DNA of 36,959 bases from Candidatus Omnitrophota bacterium. GTDB taxonomy: Bacteria > CG03. The notes beneath the pieces were generated by a model. It was not told the origin of the DNA and did no database searches. It saw nothing but the letters and a program-made list of their open reading frames with translations. Location: positions 1-36,959 of the forward strand of contig VMTH01000161.1 of assembly GCA_013791745.1 (NCBI GenBank). The letters run 5' to 3'. Made by a program: the position numbers and the translations under genes. Of the stretch, positions 8,597-16,202 are shown piece after piece (position 1 is the stretch's first letter; every line of letters begins with the position of its first letter).

Positions 8597-9399
8597 AAAT
8601 TTATTTCTTTCCAGGCTTGAACCGGGCACTTGCTTCCGGCGGTTAAAAGCTGAGCGGGATCTTTCAGTATATCTTCTATCACCACCGGCAGATTCTCTTT
8701 TATTTCCACAACGCCGTCGGGATTGAATTTTTTAGCCGCGCAGATACCGCAGGCAAAACAGCCGTTTTTACAGTAATTCCGCACTTCCGCTTTCTCGGTG
8801 CTGCTGCATGAGACATAATATCTGCGGGCGGCCGGTATCAGCTCGATCAGTCCTCTGGGGCAGGCTTTAACGCACAAGCCGCAGCCGGTGCATTTTGAAT
8901 GATCCACCTCGGCAATACCCTTTGAGCCGACCTTGATTGCCCCCTGTGGACAAGCCTTTTCGCAATCGCCCAAGCCGAGGCAGCCCCATGAACATTCCAG
9001 GAAACCCCCTGTCACAAGCGAGGCGGCTTCGCAGGTGGGCACCCCTTTATACGGGAATTTAACAGCACTGCCGCCGGCACATCTGATGACGGCGACTTTT
9101 TTCTCAGGAGACGAGACAGATGAAAAAATAGTCTTCAAAAATTTTATGCTCTCTTCATCCGCCGAAGAACATTTGCCTACAGGAGCCGCGCCTTCCACAA
9201 CAGCCTTAGCGTAGGCGGCGCAGGAAGAAAATCCGCAGGCGCCGCAATTCAATCCCGGCAGGGCCTTTTCCACCAGCGCGACTTTAGGATCCTCTTTCAC
9301 CTCGAGCAACATATCGGAAACGGCTAAAAACAAAGCGAATGCGAAGCCTGCGGCACCGAGTAAAACAGGCGCCGCGAAAATTCCCTCAGTTATAATCAT
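8593..9399 (-). CDS. rnfB: Rnf complex subunit RnfB (Fe-S ferredoxin-type)
   Basis: RnfB passes electrons from ferredoxin into the membrane Rnf complex, which couples ferredoxin:NAD redox chemistry to ion pumping. The start is placed at 9399, where ATG overlaps the rnfA stop as ATGA; this gives 268 residues. It begins with one membrane helix (about 5-30). Next comes the cysteine motif [18 protein letters not shown] of the RnfB/CO-dehydrogenase Fe-S domain with a further Cys downstream (GKC). Several CxxCxxC clusters of ferredoxin type follow ([42 protein letters not shown]). These ferredoxin repeats identify the complex as Rnf rather than Na+-NQR, which has no RnfB. Confidence 0.95.
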   Translation of the reverse strand: MIITEGIFAAPVLLGAAGFAFALFLAVSDMLLEVKEDPKVALVEKALPGLNCGACGFSSCAAYAKAVVEGAAPVGKCSSADEESIKFLKTIFSSVSSPEKKVAVIRCAGGSAVKFPYKGVPTCEAASLVTGGFLECSWGCLGLGDCEKACPQGAIKVGSKGIAEVDHSKCTGCGLCVKACPRGLIELIPAARRYYVSCSSTEKAEVRNYCKNGCFACGICAAKKFNPDGVVEIKENLPVVIEDILKDPAQLLTAGSKCPVQAWKEINF

Positions 9400-9971
9400 T
9401 TCATCATTCCCGAAAACCCCATAAAGACAAGAGCCAGGCACCCTGCGGTTATAAGCGCTATGCCGGCCCCCCTGAATGGCGCCGGTATATCGGCGCTGTC
9501 CAGCCGCACCCTGATCCCCGCCATTATCAGAAGGGCCATCAAAAATCCGGTTCCCGCGCCGACGGCGTAAAAAAGGCTTTCTATAAAATCATAATCCTTT
9601 ATCACCATAAACAGCGTCAACCCGAGGATGGCGCAGTTGGTAGTGATCAGCGGAAGATAAATACCAAGCCCTTGATAGAGAGGGGGAATGAATTTCTTCA
9701 GAAACATTTCAACAAACTGCACAAGGCTGGCTATAACGAGTATGAAGGCCACATTCTGAAGATATTGCAGATTGTAGGGCATAAGTATTTTATGATAGAT
9801 CCCCCATGTCGCCGCTGAGGCCAGGACCATAACGAAAATCACGGCGAAACCCATTCCCGAAGCTTTTTTCAGATCCGTCGAAACGCCGAGGAAAGGGCAG
9901 ATACCGAGAAAATAACTGAGGATAAAATTGTTGACTACCGCCGCGCCGATGAAAATCAGTATATAATTCAT
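9396..9971 (-). CDS. rnfA: Rnf complex membrane subunit RnfA
   Basis: RnfA is a six-helix inner-membrane protein; with RnfE it forms a pseudo-symmetric pair holding a [2Fe-2S] cluster inside the membrane. The 191-residue protein has the conserved cysteines of that cluster in [18 protein letters not shown] and in [12 protein letters not shown]. It also has the charged segment [24 protein letters not shown] typical of RnfA/NqrE. No Shine-Dalgarno sequence is visible close to the ATG at 9971. Unlike its neighbours it is separated from the upstream gene (rnfE) by 198 bases that contain palindromic repeats. It overlaps rnfB by 4 bases. Confidence 0.95.
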   Translation of the reverse strand: MNYILIFIGAAVVNNFILSYFLGICPFLGVSTDLKKASGMGFAVIFVMVLASAATWGIYHKILMPYNLQYLQNVAFILVIASLVQFVEMFLKKFIPPLYQGLGIYLPLITTNCAILGLTLFMVIKDYDFIESLFYAVGAGTGFLMALLIMAGIRVRLDSADIPAPFRGAGIALITAGCLALVFMGFSGMMK

Positions 9972-9995
9972 TGTGAAATGGTGCCAGGGGTTGGA

Positions 9996-10153
9996 CCGCC
10001 TTCGCGGCGGACATTCTGCCCCGCACCGGCGGATGCTGAAAGCGCTTCGTCTGCCGCTGAAAGTCTGCCGTGGCGGATGGCGGATGCGCCGTGGCGTGAA
10101 ACATTTCGATACTTATCGCGCCTGAGTGATTTATCAGATGACATATTCAGGCG
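9996..10153 (-). repeat. Palindromic repeat cluster between rnfE and rnfA
   Basis: This spacer holds a hairpin at 9996-10010 (ccgcc/ggcgg arms). A GC-rich element at 10056-10100 closely matches one inside the receptor gene at 16399-16443. An inverted repeat also pairs cgcctga at 10119-10125 with tcaggcg at 10147-10153. An open frame spans the spacer on the minus strand, but it lacks the look of a real gene: its sequence is explained by the repeat and it has no recognisable domain. The cluster separates two genes that are normally adjacent in this operon. Confidence 0.6.
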
Positions 10154-10169
10154 GAACAAATTCTTTTTT

Positions 10170-10763
10170 TTATCGTTTTTCATTTTTTGATATTTTAATG
10201 GCCTGATGCGCTCCGACCAGAAGGCCCAGTGTTATAAAAGCCCCCGCCGGCAGTATCATAACAAGGAACTGCGGGAAGAATCCGGGCACGGCCTTGGCCC
10301 CTAAAAAAGTGCCGGAACCCAGGATCTCCCTGATCGCGCCCATGACGCACAGAACCAGAGTAAAACCCGTTCCCATACCCAGCGCGTCCAGCATGGATCG
10401 GACAAGGCCGTGACGCGAAGCAAAAGCTTCAGCGCGGCCGAGTATTATGCAGTTGACGACGATGAGAGGAATGAAGGGACCAAGCTCACGGCTCATTTCA
10501 AAGAAATTGGCTTTGAGAAAAATATCGGCGATGGTAACGAATGTCGCGATCACCACTATGTAAGAGGCTATCCTCACCTGATGGGGCACGGCTTTTCTTA
10601 TGAGTGAGATTATGACATTACTGAAGAAAAGCACGAATATAACGCTCAAGCCCATGGTGAGGGCATTGATAACATTCGTCGTCACCGCGAGCGTCGGGCA
10701 CAAACCGAGCAGATAACAGAGTATCGGGTTTTTCTCGAATATGCCTTTTAAAAAATCTTTCAT
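10170..10763 (-). CDS. rnfE: Rnf complex membrane subunit RnfE
   Basis: RnfE pairs with RnfA in the inner membrane to hold the intramembrane [2Fe-2S] cluster. The 197-residue protein has about six helices. It has the two conserved Cys-containing segments NPILCYLLGLCPTLAVTT and PLIVVNCIILGRAEAFA, both hallmarks of RnfE/NqrD. Its ATG overlaps the rnfG stop by one base (TGATG). The tail is charged and lysine-rich (KISKNEKR). RnfA and RnfE are homologous; this one is called RnfE from the GRAEAFA segment and from its position after rnfG, matching the usual rnfD-G-E-A-B order. Confidence 0.95.
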   Translation of the reverse strand: MKDFLKGIFEKNPILCYLLGLCPTLAVTTNVINALTMGLSVIFVLFFSNVIISLIRKAVPHQVRIASYIVVIATFVTIADIFLKANFFEMSRELGPFIPLIVVNCIILGRAEAFASRHGLVRSMLDALGMGTGFTLVLCVMGAIREILGSGTFLGAKAVPGFFPQFLVMILPAGAFITLGLLVGAHQAIKISKNEKR

Positions 10764-11287
10764 CAGCGGATCACCGCCTTCATTTTCATCATCTTTTCAT
10801 TTATCATTTTTACAACAGCGCGGGAAGATATGGTCGCTCCGGTGACGGCCTGTATGTCGTATTTTTCACGCGGAGCCGTCTTCACAATGCTGAACGGGGC
10901 ATTTTTCCCGTTAAACTGTTTTAAGAATTTATCTTTTGTCACTTCCGCGCCGAGCCCCGGGGTCTCCAGGCATTTCAGTATTATTATCCCCTTGATGCGA
11001 TCCATGTTTTTGCCCACGCCCACGACGGCCCTGATCTCGTCCTGAAAACCCATGATGGACGCCTCAAAGGCATATCCGGCCGAGCCGGCCTGCCAATATT
11101 CTTCACCGTCGAGCGAAAGAGCGCTTATCTCTTCTCCCGGAAAAAGCTCTTCAACGGCTTCTGTTTTAGCGCGTTTTTCATTTTCGTCAATCTTTTTTGA
11201 CGATTTTTCCCACACGAATGAGAGGATGAGGCCGCTGGCGAAACACAGGCAGAGAAGGAACAAACTTATTTTTACGATTTTTTTCAT
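10763..11287 (-). CDS. rnfG: Rnf complex FMN-binding subunit RnfG
   Basis: RnfG is anchored by one N-terminal helix (about 4-25) and carries a covalently bound FMN in an FMN-binding domain outside the cytoplasm. The flavinylation motif is visible as TGATISS near residue 149; the second Thr is the residue modified by ApbE in characterised homologues. The LKCLETPGLGAEVTKDKFLKQF segment is the conserved beta-strand/loop of the FMN-binding domain. At 174 residues it is slightly short for the family but complete. Its ATG overlaps the rnfD stop (ATGA) and its stop overlaps rnfE. No apbE flavin transferase is seen in the window. Confidence 0.94.
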   Translation of the reverse strand: MKKIVKISLFLLCLCFASGLILSFVWEKSSKKIDENEKRAKTEAVEELFPGEEISALSLDGEEYWQAGSAGYAFEASIMGFQDEIRAVVGVGKNMDRIKGIIILKCLETPGLGAEVTKDKFLKQFNGKNAPFSIVKTAPREKYDIQAVTGATISSRAVVKMINEKMMKMKAVIR

Positions 11288-12240
11288 CTATTCCTCTCCC
11301 TCTTTACGGAATTATTTTCGCCGAAGGACTCTTTCGCCGGAATTTTTTCAAGCAGCGGCGCGAGCGCGTTCATAATGAGCACGGAAAACATAACGCCTTC
11401 GGGGAAACCGCTGAAATATCTCAGGAGCATCGTGAAAAATCCGCAGCCGGCGCCGAAAATAACCCTCCCCCTGAAATTGGCCGGCATCGTCACCGGATCC
11501 GTAGCCATGAAAAAAGCCCCCAGCATCAGGCCGCCCGAAAATAAATGAAAAACAGGACTGCCGTAGGATTCGCCAGCGAAAAAATAAAACAAAGAGGAAA
11601 TAGACCCCACCGCCGCAAGGTAAAACAGCGGCACCCTGTAATCAATGATTTTTCGGATGAGAAGATATGCTCCCCCCAGCAGCAGAAGGACAGCGGATGT
11701 TTCGCCCACACTGCCCGGGCAGTTACCCATCAGGATCTTTCCGGTCTCCCATATTTCTCCCGAAAATTTCCATGCGCCCAGAGGCGTCGCCGTCGTGAGA
11801 GCATCCAGCGGGGATATCCAGGAGGTCATGGCGGCGGGAAAAGCGGCCATGAGAAAGGCCCTGCCGAGAAGCGCGGGATTGAAAATGTTCGCCCCCAGAC
11901 CGCCGTAAAAATGTTTGCCGAACACCATGCCGAAGATAATGCCGTACGCGGCGTAGGAAAGAGGTAGCGACGGGGGTAAAGTCATGGCGAAAAGAAGGCC
12001 TGACACAAGGGCGCTTCCGTCATTTATGAAAGTTTTTTTGCGTATCCTGATAAAGGCATATTCCGACGCGTAGGCGAAAAAAATAGAGACGGTATAAAGA
12101 AGAGCGGCTCTTTTGCCCCAAAGATAGAAGGAGTAGGCCATGGCCGGGGCGAGGGCGATAACAACATTCCGCATAACGGAGGGCACATCAGTAGCGGAAA
12201 AATCATGCGGTGAGAGCGATACTTTAAATTCTCTTTTCAT
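11284..12240 (-). CDS. rnfD: Rnf complex membrane subunit RnfD
   Basis: RnfD is a multi-span inner-membrane subunit with a covalently bound FMN and is thought to take part in ion translocation. The 318-residue protein begins with the family opening KVSLSPH. It contains FGKHFYGGLGANIFNPALLGRAF and the flavinylation motif SPLDALTTATPLGAW; the Thr in TTAT is the expected FMN site. Near the C-terminus are FFMATDPVTMP and SGFPEGVMFSVLIMNALAPL, both typical. The gene start overlaps the end of lgt by 17 bases. RnfC normally lies just upstream in rnf operons, but lgt is there instead. Confidence 0.95.
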   Translation of the reverse strand: MKREFKVSLSPHDFSATDVPSVMRNVVIALAPAMAYSFYLWGKRAALLYTVSIFFAYASEYAFIRIRKKTFINDGSALVSGLLFAMTLPPSLPLSYAAYGIIFGMVFGKHFYGGLGANIFNPALLGRAFLMAAFPAAMTSWISPLDALTTATPLGAWKFSGEIWETGKILMGNCPGSVGETSAVLLLLGGAYLLIRKIIDYRVPLFYLAAVGSISSLFYFFAGESYGSPVFHLFSGGLMLGAFFMATDPVTMPANFRGRVIFGAGCGFFTMLLRYFSGFPEGVMFSVLIMNALAPLLEKIPAKESFGENNSVKRERNR

Positions 12241-12988
12241 TTTTTGCCTTTTGAGACACAGCGGTCAGATAAAGCCCGGCTGATATCACGAGGATGATAG
12301 CAATAATCTGCATTATTGTTAAACCCGAAAAAGCGGTGATCGAGTCCCCTCTGATGAATTCCATGAAAAATCTTGTTATGCCGTAACCCGCCAGATAGGC
12401 CGCGCCGCGCAGGCCTGTTTTCTTCAGCGGCAGTCTGATTATAAGGAGAAAGAGCAGGAAATTGAGCAAACTCTCATAGATCTGGACGGGATGAAGGCCC
12501 GCGCCCAGCGGCGCCAGTGACGCGGGATCTGTGAAAGTGACGCCCGGCAGAGTCCCGCAGGAACTGCCGTAACAGCATCCGGCCAGAAAACAGCCAATCC
12601 TGCCTATGGCCTGGCCCAGGATCATGGGCGCGGCGAAATAATCGCAGAACTCGGCAAAAGGTATTTTTTCTTTCCGCGAAAAATAAAAGAGCGCCAGAAA
12701 ACCGCCGATGATCCCGCCTCCCACGGCGAGCCCCCCGTGCCAGACATAAAAAAATTCAAGGGGATTGTCCGCCAGAGCCCCGAAATCCCAGAAAACAAAA
12801 TGAAACAAACGCGCCATGACAAAACCGCAAAGCAGCGAATAAAAAACAATATCCTCAAGACGCCGCGCGGCAATACGGCCGGCGAATTCTTTTTTGAGCA
12901 CGAACCACGCCGCCACAACTGCGATAAAAACCATCAGCCCGTAAGAATGCAGCGTAACGGGACCTATGCTCAGTATGCGGGGAAACAC
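12224..12988 (-). CDS. lgt: Prolipoprotein diacylglyceryl transferase (Lgt)
   Basis: Lgt transfers diacylglycerol from phosphatidylglycerol to the lipobox cysteine of prolipoproteins, the first step of lipoprotein maturation in the inner membrane. The 254-residue, seven-helix protein has YVWHGGLAVGGGIIGG, the signature GRIGCFLAGCCYG with the essential Arg, then HPVQIYE and the C-terminal FFMEFIRGD. The start is GTG at 12988 with GGAG just upstream, giving the normal N-terminus (ILSIGPVTLHSYGLM). It heads the rnf operon and overlaps rnfD. A 14-codon ATG frame starting at 13014, only 6 bases after a -10 box, overlaps the lgt start out of frame and may couple or attenuate translation. Confidence 0.95.
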   Translation of the reverse strand: MFPRILSIGPVTLHSYGLMVFIAVVAAWFVLKKEFAGRIAARRLEDIVFYSLLCGFVMARLFHFVFWDFGALADNPLEFFYVWHGGLAVGGGIIGGFLALFYFSRKEKIPFAEFCDYFAAPMILGQAIGRIGCFLAGCCYGSSCGTLPGVTFTDPASLAPLGAGLHPVQIYESLLNFLLFLLIIRLPLKKTGLRGAAYLAGYGITRFFMEFIRGDSITAFSGLTIMQIIAIILVISAGLYLTAVSQKAKNEKRI

Positions 12989-13014
12989 AGGAGCTCCGGA
13001 AAAGATTTTTTCAT
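12970..13014 (-). other. Possible leaderless 14-codon leader frame upstream of lgt
   Basis: The frame encodes MKKSFPELLCFPAY and stop. Its ATG lies 6 bases downstream of a TATATT -10 box, the spacing expected for a leaderless mRNA, and the frame ends 19 bases inside lgt. It may be translated to load ribosomes onto lgt, or the ATG may be coincidental. There is no homology evidence. Confidence 0.3.
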
Positions 13015-13020
13015 GGATTT

Positions 13021-13030
13021 AATATAACAT
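13021..13030 (-). promoter_or_regulatory. Candidate promoter (-10) for the lgt-rnf operon
   Basis: On the minus strand TATATT (13026 to 13021) is preceded by TG plus one base, an extended -10 element. A -35 region of T-rich sequence 17 bases upstream is weak. It lies 32 bases from the lgt GTG and precedes the whole lgt-to-hisB gene run. Confidence 0.45.
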
Positions 13031-13184
13031 ATTCCCGCTCAATAAATAAAGCCTTAAACACGGGGGCAGGCTGATTTTTGTCTTGTAAAAACTGTCCGTC
13101 CCTTTTAGGCCCTGGCTACCGCAAAACCTCAGCATGCCAATTCAAAACCTGACTTCGAATTAGCAATTTAAAACCGGGAAGCTA

Positions 13185-13499
13185 TTATAAAAGCGAATCT
13201 ATTTTTGCCGTCAGCGCTTCTTTGGGGACAGCCCCTATAAGCTGGTCAACCAGTTCGCCGTTTTTGAAAAAACCTATAAAGGGTATGCTGCTGACACGGT
13301 ATTTCGCGGCCGTCTGGCCGGCTTCGTCAACATTGAGTTTACAGACCTTGACCCTGCCCTCATATTCACCCGAGACCTCTTCAACGACCGGAGCTATCAT
13401 CCTGCACGGGCCGCACCAGTCAGCGTAAAAATCCACCATAACCGGTATATCCGCTTTAACAACTTCCTGCTCAAAATTAGAATCATTCACAATGATCAT
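13185..13499 (-). CDS. trxA: Thioredoxin
   Basis: A small cytoplasmic disulfide reductase of 104 residues, normal for thioredoxin 1. The active site DFYADWCGPCR has Trp28-Cys29-Gly-Pro-Cys32, and the cis-proline loop is SSIPFIGFFKNG. The start is set at 13499 by a strong AGGAGGT seven bases upstream; a longer open frame (to 13574) merely reads through the leader. It stands 125 bases downstream of recR and 196 bases upstream of lgt, so it may be its own transcription unit. A downstream hairpin with a T-run is not obvious. Confidence 0.97.
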   Translation of the reverse strand: MIIVNDSNFEQEVVKADIPVMVDFYADWCGPCRMIAPVVEEVSGEYEGRVKVCKLNVDEAGQTAAKYRVSSIPFIGFFKNGELVDQLIGAVPKEALTAKIDSLL

Positions 13500-13624
13500 A
13501 ACTATTACCTCCTGATAGAATCCCCCAACCACATTATTTAACCCGATGCTGGTTTTGATGCTCTCTGAACACAAAAGGATTCAGCCGTTAAAGAACAGGA
13601 CGCGCGCTGAAACTCAAAACAGCC

Positions 13625-14230
13625 TTACTCAAAAGAGCGCCGGCCCTCCAGCGCTTCTTTCAGCGTGTGGGCATTGACATAGATTATCTCCGACCCCTCC
13701 GACAGGCCGTGGGCGGGATGACTGATCTTGATATCTCCAAAACGCCGGGCGATCTCGTTGTATATGTACCGGGCTGTGGCAATGCCTTTCCTGTTGAGAT
13801 TTGTCGCCAGTATCACTTCTTTTACCGCGCCCGATTCCAGTCTTTTAAAAAGAGACTCTATGTTTAAATTTTCCGGAAGGATTTTGTTGAGAGGATCTAT
13901 TCTGCCACCGAGTATGTGATACATCCCGTTAAAACCGGCGTCTTCAACCACAGACACATCCATCACTTCCTCAACAACGCAAATAATGGAAGTGTCTCTT
14001 TCCTTATCCGCGCATATATCGCAGACATCTTCAGATGAATAGTTGCCGCAGACAGAACAGACCCTGATCGATTCTTCTGCTTCCCTGAGTTCGTCAAGCA
14101 GTTTTTTTCTTGATTCGGGGGGAAGTTTTATAAAATCCGAGGCTAATTTGGCCGCGAATTTAGGGGTGACCGAGGGGAGCGCGTAAAAGGCCTCTTTAAG
14201 CCTTTCCACGCAGAAATAAAAATTACTCAT
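13625..14230 (-). CDS. recR: Recombination mediator protein RecR
   Basis: RecR works with RecO (and RecF) to load RecA on SSB-coated gapped DNA. The 201-residue protein has the zinc finger Cys58, Cys61, Cys70, Cys73. A Toprim domain follows, beginning ICVVEEVMDVSVVEDAG and continuing through YHILGGRIDPL and VILATNLNRKGIATARYI. The C-terminal Walker-like segment HPAHGLSEGSEIIYVNAHTL aligns with the usual ARGLPxGxELEYADxxTL. The N-terminal helix-hairpin-helix reads ALPSVTPKFAAKLA where most relatives have LPGIGxKSAxRLA, so this DNA-binding loop is divergent. It overlaps dnaX by 8 bases, the usual dnaX-recR pairing. recO is also present, at 18,200. Confidence 0.94.
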   Translation of the reverse strand: MSNFYFCVERLKEAFYALPSVTPKFAAKLASDFIKLPPESRKKLLDELREAEESIRVCSVCGNYSSEDVCDICADKERDTSIICVVEEVMDVSVVEDAGFNGMYHILGGRIDPLNKILPENLNIESLFKRLESGAVKEVILATNLNRKGIATARYIYNEIARRFGDIKISHPAHGLSEGSEIIYVNAHTLKEALEGRRSFE

Positions 14231-15749
14231 CCTCCCGGCCTTCCAGCTCGCCTCCGGCCAGCGTGTGCAGCTTGGCTATGATAGGCTCCTCTATTTCAAG
14301 CTGCTTGGCCTCTGTGATCTTTTCTTCCGGGGTGGCAGGATCTTCCTTTTCGTTCATGACAATGGTCACGTCTATGCTCATACCTTTGTGTCCCTTCGCG
14401 GCAAGCGCCTCTTCCATAACTTCGCTGTTGGCCAGCAGGCGTTTCGCGTGCACCTCGTTTTCGCCGGAAAAACGGCAGCAGAGTTTTCTGCCGTCAACGA
14501 TGATTTCCTCTGCAAAATCAAATATCTTTCCCGCAGGGCCACACTCTCCTTTCAGCAGCTTGACCAGATCCGCGGCGCTCTTGTCAGATGGGGGGAGAGA
14601 GACCGCCGGTTTAGTGGCAGCCGCCAGTGTTTTTACGCTCGTTGCCGCGGGAGATTCAGGATCCCCGCCGGAAGAGGTTGCCAGCTCTATAACTTTGCCT
14701 ATGGGCACAAAATCCGAGGTTATCTTATAAAAAGCCAGCTCCAGCAGAATTTTCGGATACTCTGACCATTTCATTTTCTGCTCGGCGGAGCACAGGCTTT
14801 CAAGCATCCAGTAAACACGGTCCGGATCTTTAAAGCCGTCACCGGCCCGGCCGCTCAAAAGCTCCGCCAGAACCCTGCGCAGGGCCGTTATGAGCTGCCT
14901 TGTGAACTGCTGAAGGCTGAAGCCCTTGCTGTAAATCTCGCCTACCAGCGCGAAGGCCGACTTTGTGTCGCCGGACGCTATAGCCGAAAGAGTTTCTTTT
15001 ATTTTCGCGCTTTCCACAAGACCGAGGATGAATTCCACATCTTCCCTTTCTATTGTTTTTCCTGAAGCGGAGGAGATAACCTGCTCAAGAATACTCTCGG
15101 CGTCTCTTATGGAGCCGCCCGCCTCCTCGCATATGGCTTCCAGAGCGCCGTCGGAAACCGGCACTTTTTCGCTGACGCATATTTTTTTGAGGACACCCAT
15201 CACCTCGGCCTGATTCACAAGAACGAATTTAAAATGCTGGCATCTCGAAAGAATCGTCACGGGAAGTTTTTCCGGCTCGGTTGTGGCAAGAACGAAAATG
15301 ATATAGGGCGGCGGCTCTTCCAGCGTTTTCAGGAACGCGTTAAAAGCGTCTTTTGTTATCTGATGCGCCTCGTCGATAACATAAACTTTGTAGCGCGATG
15401 ATGACGGGGCAAAAGCGGCGTTCTCGCGGAGCTCTCTTATATTCTCAATGCCCCTGTTGGAAGCCGCGTCTATCTCTATGATATCCATTGAATTCCCGGC
15501 CTGAATCGCTTTGCATGAAACGCATTTATTACAGGGTTCGCTCGAGGGATACTCCGCGCAGTTAACCGCCTTGGCGAGGATCCGCGCGGCGGTTGTCTTC
15601 CCCACTCCGCGGGGGCCGGAAAAAACATAGGCGTGCGCCAGCTTTTCTTTGATGATGGCGTTTCCGAGCGTCACCGTCACCTGCCCCTGGCCTATGATCT
15701 CAGAGAATTTCGCCGGACGGTATTTTCTCGCGATAACTAAATGTGCCAT
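14223..15749 (-). CDS. dnaX: DNA polymerase III subunit gamma/tau
   Basis: DnaX is the ATPase core of the clamp loader. The 508-residue protein has Walker A GPRGVGKT (45-52), a zinc module with Cys64, Cys73, Cys76 and Cys79, and Walker B DEAH (126-129). The sensor 1 region is ILSRCQHFKF and the sensor 2 region is GGSIRDAESILEQ. The C-terminal third is linker-like and then acidic, and is shorter than in E. coli tau. I did not find an obvious programmed frameshift slippery site followed by a hairpin, but did not search exhaustively. A consensus-like promoter lies immediately upstream with the ATG only 5 bases from the -10, so the mRNA is probably leaderless. Confidence 0.96.
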   Translation of the reverse strand: MAHLVIARKYRPAKFSEIIGQGQVTVTLGNAIIKEKLAHAYVFSGPRGVGKTTAARILAKAVNCAEYPSSEPCNKCVSCKAIQAGNSMDIIEIDAASNRGIENIRELRENAAFAPSSSRYKVYVIDEAHQITKDAFNAFLKTLEEPPPYIIFVLATTEPEKLPVTILSRCQHFKFVLVNQAEVMGVLKKICVSEKVPVSDGALEAICEEAGGSIRDAESILEQVISSASGKTIEREDVEFILGLVESAKIKETLSAIASGDTKSAFALVGEIYSKGFSLQQFTRQLITALRRVLAELLSGRAGDGFKDPDRVYWMLESLCSAEQKMKWSEYPKILLELAFYKITSDFVPIGKVIELATSSGGDPESPAATSVKTLAAATKPAVSLPPSDKSAADLVKLLKGECGPAGKIFDFAEEIIVDGRKLCCRFSGENEVHAKRLLANSEVMEEALAAKGHKGMSIDVTIVMNEKEDPATPEEKITEAKQLEIEEPIIAKLHTLAGGELEGREDE

Positions 15750-15754
15750 GATGT

Positions 15755-15783
15755 ATTCTAATTTAATTGAAAAACGATGTCAA
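15755..15783 (-). promoter_or_regulatory. Sigma-70-type promoter of dnaX-recR, probably leaderless
   Basis: On the minus strand a perfect -35 TTGACA (15783 to 15778) is separated by 17 bases from TAGAAT (15760 to 15755). The dnaX ATG begins 5 bases later, so transcription should start at or very near the A of ATG. There is no Shine-Dalgarno sequence. Confidence 0.8.
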
Positions 15784-15785
15784 AA

Positions 15786-16166
15786 TCATCTTTCGATTTT
15801 CCTCATTTCCTCCGGCAGACGCATAGGCTTCATATCCTTCCCGACGCACACAAGCAGCGTTTTGCCTTTGACAATGCTTCTGAGCGACGCTTTTTCCTTT
15901 ATTTCATATAACAGCTCTATTGATGCACCCGTCGATTTGCCGGCTTGCACTTCAACAATGACAGTCTCTCCGTAGCGCGCGGGGCTTATATAATCTATCT
16001 CGGCGCGGCGGACAAGAAAAAAGATACCGCGCTCCATGAGCTCACCGATGTCGGCTCCGCGCTCCCGCAGAAACTCGGTGCGCGCCCGCTCAAAGTAAGT
16101 GAGATAATTCGCGTAGTAAACAACCCCGCCGCAGTCCGTATCCTGATAATAGATCTTAATTTCCAT
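15786..16166 (-). CDS. ybgC: YbgC-like acyl-CoA thioesterase
   Basis: A single hotdog-fold domain of 126 residues. The signature YYQDTDCGGVVYYANY, with the catalytic Asp of the TDxGG motif (Asp11), is followed by YFERARTEFL, which is diagnostic for the YbgC/4-hydroxybenzoyl-CoA thioesterase family. In proteobacteria ybgC sits with tol-pal; here it lies between the TonB receptor and dnaX. A GGAGAG sequence precedes the ATG. The substrate cannot be told from the sequence; acyl-CoA hydrolysis in phospholipid metabolism is the usual assignment. Confidence 0.9.
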   Translation of the reverse strand: MEIKIYYQDTDCGGVVYYANYLTYFERARTEFLRERGADIGELMERGIFFLVRRAEIDYISPARYGETVIVEVQAGKSTGASIELLYEIKEKASLRSIVKGKTLLVCVGKDMKPMRLPEEMRKIER

Positions 16167-16202
16167 AAATGCTCTCCAAAGTATAAAAAATAGCCCGTGA
16201 AA

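Noticed and set aside
9968-10183. 71-codon open frame on the minus strand between rnfE and rnfA
   Set aside because: It is composed of the palindromic repeat region and the end of rnfE, has no recognisable domain or Shine-Dalgarno sequence, and its similarity to the receptor peptide is explained by the shared repeat.
8593-12240. Na+-translocating NADH:quinone reductase (Nqr) instead of Rnf
   Set aside because: The RnfB-type protein with ferredoxin clusters is present and no NqrA or NqrF is seen; gene order D-G-E-A-B is that of Rnf.
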